Shown: piece by piece, positions 1 to 8,024 of the stretch
Numbering within the stretch: position 1 is the stretch's first letter
Layout of the letters: each line of letters starts with the position of its first letter
Notes under the pieces: model-generated
Seen by the model: the letters and a program-made list of their open reading frames with translations, nothing else
Database searches by the model: none
What the model was told of the DNA's origin: nothing
Made by a program: the position numbers and the translations under genes
Assembly: GCA_002417905.1 (NCBI GenBank)
Contig: DIDB01000156.1
Span: 1 to 9,685 of the forward strand
Origin: Pseudomonadaceae bacterium UBA5811
GTDB lineage: Bacteria; Pseudomonadota; Gammaproteobacteria; Pseudomonadales; Pseudomonadaceae
Direction of reading: 5' to 3'
DNA length: 9,685 nucleotides

Positions 1-557
<557 letters not shown>

Positions 558-565
558 GAGAAAAA

Positions 566-580
566 GCAAGGCTTGTGCCA
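566..580 (-). promoter_or_regulatory. Sigma-54 (RpoN) -24/-12 promoter of nifH
   Basis: The minus strand reads TGGCAC, then five bases (AAGCC), then TTGC followed by a T-run. This matches the sigma-54 consensus TGGCAC-N5-TTGC at every position. The predicted start is near 555, leaving a leader of about 49 bases. This promoter class needs an AAA+ activator, for nifH normally NifA, usually helped by IHF bending. Confidence 0.93.
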
Positions 581-599
581 TTGAAAAAAATATTGCCTT

Positions 600-612
600 T
601 ATCAGTAAAATA
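600..612 (+). promoter_or_regulatory. Candidate IHF binding site
   Basis: TATCAGTAAAATA matches the IHF core WATCAR-N4-TTR at all but one defined position. It lies in an AT-rich tract just upstream of the sigma-54 promoter, where IHF sites sit in other nifH promoters. Such a short degenerate motif in AT-rich DNA can arise by chance. Confidence 0.4.
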
Positions 613-654
613 AAAGAATAAAAAACCATATATAACGCCATGTATGGCTGTATT

Positions 655-680
655 TATCTATATACAAAAAAATATAGATA
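655..680. repeat. AT-rich perfect inverted repeat upstream of nifH
   Basis: TATCTATAT (655-663) and ATATAGATA (672-680) are exact reverse complements around an 8-base A-rich spacer. The element is about 100-125 bp upstream of the predicted nifH start, in the zone where enhancer-bound activators of sigma-54 promoters usually sit. It does not match the NifA consensus TGT-N10-ACA. It could be a regulator site or only part of the bendable AT-rich tract. Confidence 0.5.
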
Positions 681-718
681 TTGCTGTGATTTTGCAGAAA
701 ATTACCGGATTTATGGAG

Positions 719-734
719 CGTACCCGAAGGTACA
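719..734 (-). promoter_or_regulatory. NifA-site-like dyad, also a potential UUCG hairpin
   Basis: The minus strand reads TGTACCTTCGGGTACG, that is TGT-N10-ACG, one base from the NifA upstream activator consensus TGT-N10-ACA and with internal dyad symmetry. It is centred about 170 bp upstream of the predicted nifH start, a little further than usual. The same bases in a minus-strand transcript would form a 5-bp stem closed by a stable C(UUCG)G tetraloop, so it may instead belong to the 3' end of the upstream antiporter message. I found no exact TGT-N10-ACA between 600 and 960. Confidence 0.3.
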
Positions 735-743
735 GTTTGGGCA

Positions 744-789
744 GTGGCCGTTCAGGGGTGAACGGCCGCCGGTAAATGGTCCGGGCGGC
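744..789. repeat. Two overlapping GC-rich hairpins between kefC-like gene and nifH
   Basis: GGCCGTTCA (746-754) and TGAACGGCC (759-767) are perfect reverse complements around GGGG, extendable by a wobble and a GC pair to 744-769. A second stem pairs GCCGCC (765-770) with GGCGGC (784-789), with an inner GG/CC and one bulged G. They share bases 765-769, so only one can form fully at a time. No T-run follows on either strand, so neither is a standard intrinsic terminator, although either could slow read-through from the antiporter gene into nifH. Confidence 0.5.
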
Positions 790-862
790 AGAGTGGACTG
801 GCATTGTGTCCGGAAAGCGTGATGGGCCGGGCTCTGCCGGTCTGCTGCGGTCCGGTTTTTTG

Positions 863-885
863 CCGGGTGCCAGGTGGTCACCCGG
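863..885. repeat. Hairpin downstream of the antiporter gene
   Basis: CCGGGTG (863-869) and CACCCGG (879-885) form a 7-bp GC-rich stem with a 9-base loop, about 80 bp beyond the antiporter stop codon. On the minus strand it is followed by an A-run rather than a T-run, so it is not a canonical terminator for that gene. It could still protect the 3' end of the message. The rest of 886-963 shows nothing I recognise. Confidence 0.35.
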
Positions 886-963
886 GGGAACAATTCATGG
901 TCGTAAATGCGACATAACCGGAAGGGCCTGTTTTCCGCCATGCTATCTGGAGACCGGCCTGGC

Positions 964-2772
964 TCAGCTGGCCGCTTTTTCTTCTTCCTGCCGGTCCGCC
1001 TCGAACAGCCGCTCCAGTTCTTCCCGCGCTTCGAGGGCAGTCTGCTGGACCTTGATTTCGTCGTTGTAGATCAGGTGCTCCATGGCCAGCAGCCCGGCAT
1101 CATGCCGCTGGAAACGGCGCAGCCGGGCGTCGGTCCGTTCCGGGCTCAGCCCCAGGCCCAGCAGGGTGTGCCGGCTGATTTCCAGGCTGGAGTAATAGGT
1201 TTCCCGGATGGCCAGTACATCCAGATCCATCAACCGGTGGGCGTGCTTGCGGTTGCGGGCCCGGGCGATGATCTTGAGGCCCGGGTACAGGCGGCGGACC
1301 AGCTCAGCCGTTTTCAGGTTGGTTTCCGGGTCGTCGGTGGCAATGATGAAAAACTCGGCCTGTTCCGTATGGATGGCCCGCAGGATCTCCGGGTGCAGCG
1401 GGTCGCCGTAAAATACCGGCGCGTGGCCCATGCTGCGGGAAAAGCTGATGGACTCCACGGCCGTATCCAGGGCCACAAAGGGAATTTTCTGGGCATGAAG
1501 GATGCGGGCCACGATCTGGCCCATCCGGCCCATGCCTGCGATAACCACCCGTGGCGTTTCACTGGCTACCGGGCAGTACTCTTCAGGAACGGGCTCCGGA
1601 CGCGGTGGCTGGCCCTGCAGATGCTGCACCAGGCTTTGCAGGATGGGCAGCAGGGCCATCGACAGGGTAATGACCAGGACCAGCAGGTCATACAGGCGGG
1701 CTGAAAACAGGCCATGCTCATGGCCCAGCTGGAATACCACGAAGGCAAATTCACCCCCTCCGGCCAGTACCATGCCCAGCCGCAGTGCGCCTGCCCGGGT
1801 CAGCTGGCCAAAACGCTGGCCAAGCATGACCAGCAGGGGCAGCTTGAGGGCAATCAGCAGCAGGGTCAGGCCCAGTACGGTCAGCGGACTGGCCCGCAGC
1901 AGCTCCAGATTGGCACCCATCCCCACACTGATAAAGAACAGGCCCAGCAGCAGGCCCTTAAAGGGCTCAATCTGGGCTTCCAGCTCATGGCGGAATTCAG
2001 TGTCAGCCAGCAGCAGGCCGGCCATAAAGGCGCCCAGTGCCATGGACAGGCCGGCCAGAGACATCAGCCAGGCGGTGCCGATCACCACCAGCAGGGCCGT
2101 GGCCGTCAGCACTTCCTGCAATCCGGTGCGGACCACCACCCGGAACAGCGGGCGCAGCAGAAAACGGCTGCTGATGATCAGGACTGCCAGACAGAGCAGG
2201 ACATCCAGCACCACCTGCAGGCCTTCGGCTCCGGAAGCCTGTGCATTGTGGCCGCTGAGCAGCGGCACCAGGGCAATCAGCGGGATTGCCGCGATATCCT
2301 GGAACAGCAGGATGGCAAATGCCAGCCGACCATGGGGGCTGCTGATTTCTTTGTGCTCCGCCAGATTTTGCAGGCCGGAAGCCGTGGAGGACAGTGACAG
2401 GCCCAGTCCGAGAATGATGGCTGTCGCCACAGGCTGGGCAAACAGCAGGGCACTGACCAGGGCGATCAGGCCACCGGTCAGCACGACCTGCAGCAGCCCG
2501 ACTCCGAAGACCAGCCGGCGCATGACCCACAGGCGGCGTGGGGGCAGTTCCAGACCGATCAGGAACAGCAGCATGACTACCCCCAGTTCGGACAGGTGGG
2601 CAATGCGCTGCGGGTCATCAATCAGTCCCAGCAGCTGGGGACCGATGATGACGCCGGCCAGCAGATAACCCAGTACGGTACCCAGTTGCAGATAGCGGGC
2701 CAGTGGCACGGTCAGCACGGCGGCCAGCAGGAAGATCACGGCGGTCTGTAACAGGTCACCATCGTGTGGCAT
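964..2772 (-). CDS. KefB/KefC-type monovalent cation/proton antiporter (CPA2)
   Basis: This 602-residue inner-membrane protein probably exchanges K+ or Na+ for protons. Residues 1 to about 385 are a multi-span CPA2 exchanger domain: GTVLGYLLAG (31-40), LLFQDIAAIP with Q158-D159, GAFMAG (247-252) and GGGEFAF (338-344). A TrkA-N/RCK nucleotide-binding domain begins at about 408, with the Rossmann loop GMGRMGQ at 413-419. The last 40 residues are charged and probably helical. The length fits E. coli KefB/KefC (about 600-620), but no kefF or kefG partner lies beside it, so glutathione gating is uncertain and I give no symbol. GGAG six bases before the ATG supports the start. It is divergent from coaD and lies on the same strand as nifH, separated from it by several hairpins. 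Confidence 0.93.
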   Translation of the reverse strand: MPHDGDLLQTAVIFLLAAVLTVPLARYLQLGTVLGYLLAGVIIGPQLLGLIDDPQRIAHLSELGVVMLLFLIGLELPPRRLWVMRRLVFGVGLLQVVLTGGLIALVSALLFAQPVATAIILGLGLSLSSTASGLQNLAEHKEISSPHGRLAFAILLFQDIAAIPLIALVPLLSGHNAQASGAEGLQVVLDVLLCLAVLIISSRFLLRPLFRVVVRTGLQEVLTATALLVVIGTAWLMSLAGLSMALGAFMAGLLLADTEFRHELEAQIEPFKGLLLGLFFISVGMGANLELLRASPLTVLGLTLLLIALKLPLLVMLGQRFGQLTRAGALRLGMVLAGGGEFAFVVFQLGHEHGLFSARLYDLLVLVITLSMALLPILQSLVQHLQGQPPRPEPVPEEYCPVASETPRVVIAGMGRMGQIVARILHAQKIPFVALDTAVESISFSRSMGHAPVFYGDPLHPEILRAIHTEQAEFFIIATDDPETNLKTAELVRRLYPGLKIIARARNRKHAHRLMDLDVLAIRETYYSSLEISRHTLLGLGLSPERTDARLRRFQRHDAGLLAMEHLIYNDEIKVQQTALEAREELERLFEADRQEEEKAAS

Positions 2773-4613
<1,841 letters not shown>

Positions 4614-4669
4614 CTCCTTCTCCACAGGTCCGATGGCCAGACCATAACAGTCATCAATCAGGCCAGAAC

Positions 4670-4697
4670 ATTATATAAGCGATTCATTTCTTTACAA
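4670..4697 (-). promoter_or_regulatory. Candidate sigma-70 promoter for the SDR gene
   Basis: On the minus strand TTGTAA (4697-4692) is followed after 16 bases by a perfect -10 box TATAAT (4675-4670). The predicted start is near 4663, giving a leader of about 50 bases. It is almost face to face with the exbB promoter, so the two polymerases may interfere. Confidence 0.5.
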
Positions 4698-4718
4698 ACA
4701 AGAAGCAATCGCAATAAT
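4691..4718 (+). promoter_or_regulatory. Candidate sigma-70 promoter for exbB-exbD-tonB
   Basis: TTTACA (4691-4696) and AATAAT (4713-4718), separated by 16 bases, each match five of six consensus positions. Transcription would begin near 4725, about 70 bases before the exbB ATG. No canonical 19-bp Fur box was recognisable by eye, although TonB operons are usually Fur-controlled. A different palindrome overlaps the -10 box. Confidence 0.5.
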
Positions 4719-4722
4719 GCGA
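4709..4722. repeat. Palindrome over the exbB -10 box (candidate operator)
   Basis: TCGCA-ATAA-TGCGA is a perfect 5-bp inverted repeat with a 4-base spacer, covering the proposed exbB -10 element. A regulator bound here would block polymerase. The sequence is a poor match to the Fur consensus, so the regulator, if any, is unknown. Confidence 0.35.
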
Positions 4723-4795
4723 CGGTAGACGCATTCCTGTCTGTTTTCAAGATGCCTTTCAGGGCACGCATCCATACTTCAGAGGTCTGGCACGC

Positions 4796-5773
4796 ATGAA
4801 CCTATCCATTTCCCACCACCGGCTCCGGCCGGCCCGTTCCGGAGTCCTGACCGGTCTGGCCCTGACGCTTGGCCTGGCCATGGCGGCTCCGGTTGCCCTT
4901 GCCCAGCAGTCCAGTATCCCGGCTCCCGCCGCTGCACCGGCGGCTCCGGTTGCACAGCCGGCGCCGGCGGCGGCTGCCGGCAGTACAGAGGCTGCTCCGG
5001 CCGCAGCCGCGCCGCTCACCGAGGAGCAGGTCGTGCCGCTGGTTGAAGAGGAGAATGAACTGGGCCGACATGACCTGTCACCGTGGGGGATGTATCTGGC
5101 GGCCGATATCGTGGTCAAGTGCGTCATGATTGCCCTGGCCCTGGCCTCGGTCCTGACCTGGACCATTTTTGTGGCCAAGAGCTTCGAGCTTGGGGTCGCC
5201 CGGCGGCGGCTGCGCCGCGATCTGGAGGGCTTCCGGGGCGCCCGTTCGCTGCGGCATGCCACCGAGCAGGTGGATGCGCGCAGTGTCAGTACCGTGCTGA
5301 TCCGTGAGGCCGAGGAAGAGCTGCGCCTGTCTGCCGGCCTGCGCGAAAAGGAAGGCATCAAGGAGCGGGTTGCCCTGCAGCTGGACCGGATCGTGGCCGC
5401 GACGGGCCGCAGTGTCAGCCAGGGCACCGGCATTCTCGCCACCATCGGCGCCATCGGACCCTTTGTGGGCCTGTTCGGAACGGTATGGGGAATCATGAAC
5501 AGCTTTATTGGCATCGCCAAAACCCAGACCACCAACCTGGCGGTTGTGGCACCCGGGATTGCCGAAGCGCTGCTGGCCACTGCCATCGGCCTGGTGGCCG
5601 CCATCCCGGCCGTAATTTTCTATAACGTATTTGCCCGGGCGATCACGGCCTACAAGGCCCAGGTAACGGATGCCTCCACCCAGGTGCTGATTCTGCTCAG
5701 CCGGGATCTTGATCACCAGTCCAGCAGCGAGCAGCGTTCCGGCCCGGCTCCCCATGTCGTGAAGGTGGGCTGA
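4796..5773 (+). CDS. exbB: TonB-system biopolymer transport protein ExbB
   Basis: This inner-membrane proton-channel subunit energises TonB together with ExbD. The 325-residue protein is longer than the E. coli form (about 244) because of an N-terminal extension. That extension holds a signal-peptide-like segment (cleavage likely after ALA at 34-36), then a periplasmic Ala/Pro-rich linker to about residue 73. Membrane segments follow at about 100-128, 213-237 and 250-280, with a large cytoplasmic loop between the first two. [20 protein letters not shown] (216-235) and [20 protein letters not shown] (252-271) are hallmark motifs; Glu257 should correspond to the functionally important Glu176 of E. 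coli. GAGG ten bases upstream supports the start. The exbD ATG follows the stop after two bases, so translation is probably coupled. Motility- or Tol-type homologues (MotA, TolQ) are excluded by these motifs and by context. Confidence 0.96.
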   Translation: MNLSISHHRLRPARSGVLTGLALTLGLAMAAPVALAQQSSIPAPAAAPAAPVAQPAPAAAAGSTEAAPAAAAPLTEEQVVPLVEEENELGRHDLSPWGMYLAADIVVKCVMIALALASVLTWTIFVAKSFELGVARRRLRRDLEGFRGARSLRHATEQVDARSVSTVLIREAEEELRLSAGLREKEGIKERVALQLDRIVAATGRSVSQGTGILATIGAIGPFVGLFGTVWGIMNSFIGIAKTQTTNLAVVAPGIAEALLATAIGLVAAIPAVIFYNVFARAITAYKAQVTDASTQVLILLSRDLDHQSSSEQRSGPAPHVVKVG

Positions 5774-5775
5774 AC

Positions 5776-6197
<422 letters not shown>

Positions 6198-6201
<4 letters not shown>

Positions 6202-7013
6202 GCATGGGCAGTAACGCGCGTAGATTGCCGGTCTGGATTCTGAGCCTGCTGCTGGTGGTAGGGGTACACGTTGGCCTGGCCATGTGGTTTCTGTGGAAGC
6301 CGATACAGAAACCGGTTGAGCTGGCTCCGGCGCCCCCCATGATGCTGGCCCTGGAGCCGCTGCCGCCGCCGCCGCCGCCGCCGCAGGCCCAGCAGGTCGC
6401 ACCGGATCCGGTAGAAGATCCGGTACCCCAGCTGGCCGAGGCACCGGCACCCAAGCTGGTGGTGGCCAAGAGCAAACCCAAACCGAAGAAAAAGCCAAAA
6501 CCCCGGCCACCAGAGCCGAAAAAGCCGGACGAGGACAAGAAAATTGCCCGCAAACCGGTGGAGTCGCCAGAGAAGAAGGTCTCGAAAGCCGAAGAGCAGG
6601 TAGCCCGCTCGGAAGTCACGGATCCCAACTCCACGACGACGGCTGCTGCCTCAACCTCTTCTGCCGCAGCCAGCCAGCAGGGGCTTTCTTCCTCAGCCCT
6701 GCGCAAGGTCAAGCTGAACTGGCAGAGCGAGCTGCTCAGCCATCTGGCCCATTACAAGGTCTATCCGGAAGAGGCCAAGCGTGACGAGGTGCCCGGGATC
6801 AAGATCAACCGCCTGCGCTTTACCCTGGATAGTGAGGGCCGGGTCCTGTCCTATGAGCTGGTGACCAGTTCAGGCAATCCGCTGCTGGACCGGGCGACTC
6901 TGGAGATGATCCGCAAGGCGCAGCCGCTGCCGCCACCGCCGCCCGAGATTCTCAAGGGGCGCAGCAGCATCGAGATCGTCGCTCCGCTGGCTTACGAGCT
7001 GAAGCGGATCTGA
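6198..7013 (+). CDS. tonB: Energy transducer TonB
   Basis: This protein spans the periplasm and transmits ExbBD energy to outer-membrane TonB-dependent receptors. Of 271 residues, 11-33 form the membrane anchor containing the conserved His24; the Ser four residues before it in E. coli TonB is Val here. A Pro-rich segment follows, with seven consecutive CCG-encoded prolines at 56-62 and a KP-rich stretch (91-110), then an Ala/Ser/Thr linker. The C-terminal TonB domain runs from about 172 to 271, with YP at 189-190, RFTLDSEGRV and SSGNPLLDRA. I use the ATG at 6198, which overlaps the exbD stop. The ATG at 6204 is a real alternative, because GGGA lies seven bases before it but is almost flush against the first. 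Receptor or siderophore genes are not in this window. Confidence 0.94.
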
Positions 7014-7020
7014 GCCGGAA

Positions 7021-7045
7021 GGTCCGGACCCGGGCGGTCCGGACC
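7021..7045 (+). terminator. Twin-palindrome hairpin after tonB
   Basis: The 10-base palindrome GGTCCGGACC occurs twice (7021-7030 and 7036-7045) around CGGGC, giving a perfect 10-bp stem with a 5-base loop seven bases after the tonB stop. Only a poor GT-rich tract follows, so termination may be partial or Rho-assisted. Its position between tonB and the oxyR promoter fits a terminator or insulator. Each copy is also a possible dimer-binding site. Confidence 0.5.
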
Positions 7046-7050
7046 CGTGG

Positions 7051-7079
7051 TTGGTTCCCTGGCCGGCACCCGCTATGCT
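7051..7079 (+). promoter_or_regulatory. Candidate oxyR promoter
   Basis: TTGGTT (7051-7056), 17 bases, then TATGCT (7074-7079) is a moderate sigma-70 promoter placing the start near 7086, about 19 bases before the oxyR ATG. OxyR proteins often repress their own gene by binding over this region. I do not see a clear OxyR site here. Confidence 0.4.
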
Positions 7080-7104
7080 TGGCGGCAAGCCAAGGAACCT
7101 GTCC

Positions 7105-8022
7105 ATGACCCTGACTGAATTGCGCTATATCGTCACCCTTGCCCAGGAGCAGCATTTTGGCCGGGCGGCCGAGCGCTGCCATGTCAGTCAGCCTACCCTG
7201 TCTGTGGGGGTCAAGAAGCTGGAAGATGAGCTGGGCGTGCTGATTTTCGAGCGCAGCAAAAGCGCAGTCCGCCTGACTCCGGTAGGTGAGGGCATCGTGG
7301 CCCAGGCCCAGAAGGTGCTGGAGCAGGCACAGAATATCCGCGAACTGGCCCAGGCCGGCAAAAACCAGCTGGCAGCACCACTGAAAGTGGGGGCCATCTA
7401 TACGGTCGGACCCTACCTGTTTCCCCGGCTGATTCCGCAGCTGCACCGGGTGGCGCCGGACATGCCGCTGTACATTGAGGAAAACTTCACCCATATCCTG
7501 CGGGAAAAGCTGCGCACCGGCGAGCTGGACGCCATCATTATCGCCCTGCCCTTCCAGGAAGCGGATGTGCTGACCATGGCCCTGTATGACGAGCCGTTCT
7601 ATGTGCTGATGCCTGCCGGTCATCCCTGGGCGGCACTGGAGCAGATTCCCAACCGGATGCTGCACGACCGCAGCCTGCTGCTGCTGGGAGAGGGTCACTG
7701 CTTCCGTGACCAGGTGCTGGAGGCCTGTCCGGGCAGCAACCGGATCGAGGCCGGGCCAGCCACTACCATCGAAGCCAGCTCGCTGGAGACCATCCGCCAT
7801 ATGGTGGCTTCCGGGCTGGGTATTTCAGTGTTGCCCCAGTCGGCGGTAGACCGCCACCATTATGCGCCGGGAGTTCTGGAGGTCCGGCCCCTGACCGAGC
7901 CGGTGCCCTGCCGTACGGTAGCCATTGCCTGGCGGGCCAGTTTTCCCCGGCCCAGAGCCATTGAGGTGCTGGCGGACTCCATCCGCCTGTGCTCGGTCAA
8001 TCCGCCAGCGGCCGGGCACTGA
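7105..8022 (+). CDS. oxyR: LysR-type hydrogen peroxide sensor/regulator OxyR
   Basis: This cytoplasmic transcription factor is activated by peroxide through an internal disulfide and controls catalase, peroxiredoxin and related genes. The 305-residue length equals that of E. coli OxyR. Residues 1-60 form the winged helix-turn-helix (FGRAAERCHVSQPTLSVGVK), followed by the linker helix and the substrate-binding-like domain. The redox motif GEGHCFRDQVLEAC places the peroxidatic Cys199 and resolving Cys208 at the E. coli positions, so the sensor should be functional. The start giving MTLTELRYIV is chosen by homology and by AAGGAA seven bases upstream; a start at 7051 would overlap the promoter. 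recG begins two bases after the stop, a linkage known in pseudomonads. For a nitrogen fixer it would be a defence of oxygen-labile enzymes, but that link is inference. Confidence 0.97.
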   Translation: MTLTELRYIVTLAQEQHFGRAAERCHVSQPTLSVGVKKLEDELGVLIFERSKSAVRLTPVGEGIVAQAQKVLEQAQNIRELAQAGKNQLAAPLKVGAIYTVGPYLFPRLIPQLHRVAPDMPLYIEENFTHILREKLRTGELDAIIIALPFQEADVLTMALYDEPFYVLMPAGHPWAALEQIPNRMLHDRSLLLLGEGHCFRDQVLEACPGSNRIEAGPATTIEASSLETIRHMVASGLGISVLPQSAVDRHHYAPGVLEVRPLTEPVPCRTVAIAWRASFPRPRAIEVLADSIRLCSVNPPAAGH

Positions 8023-8024
8023 GC

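Noticed and set aside
649..666. TGT-N12-ACA as a NifA site
   Set aside because: The spacing is two bases too long for the TGT-N10-ACA consensus, and the match is easy to get in AT-rich DNA.
863..885. Intrinsic terminator for the antiporter gene
   Set aside because: The hairpin is followed by A residues, not T residues, on the transcribed minus strand.
640..941. Short open frames in the nifH upstream spacer (640-822 plus, 711-941 minus)
   Set aside because: They lack ribosome binding sites and recognisable products, and they cover the promoter elements and hairpins.
907..1704. Long plus-strand frames opposite the antiporter gene (907-1704, 1502-2668, 1714-2397)
   Set aside because: They are antisense shadows in GC-rich DNA: low-complexity Gln/Arg/Ser-rich products, no family motifs, and full overlap with a convincing antiporter gene.
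4614..4795. Fur box in front of exbB
   Set aside because: No stretch resembles the 19-bp GATAATGATAATCATTATC consensus well enough by eye; only the TCGCA/TGCGA palindrome was found.
6952..7800. Minus-strand frames opposite tonB, oxyR and recG (6086-6712, 6952-7800, 8784-9653)
   Set aside because: Each is antisense to a gene with strong motif evidence and has compositionally biased, unrecognisable protein content.
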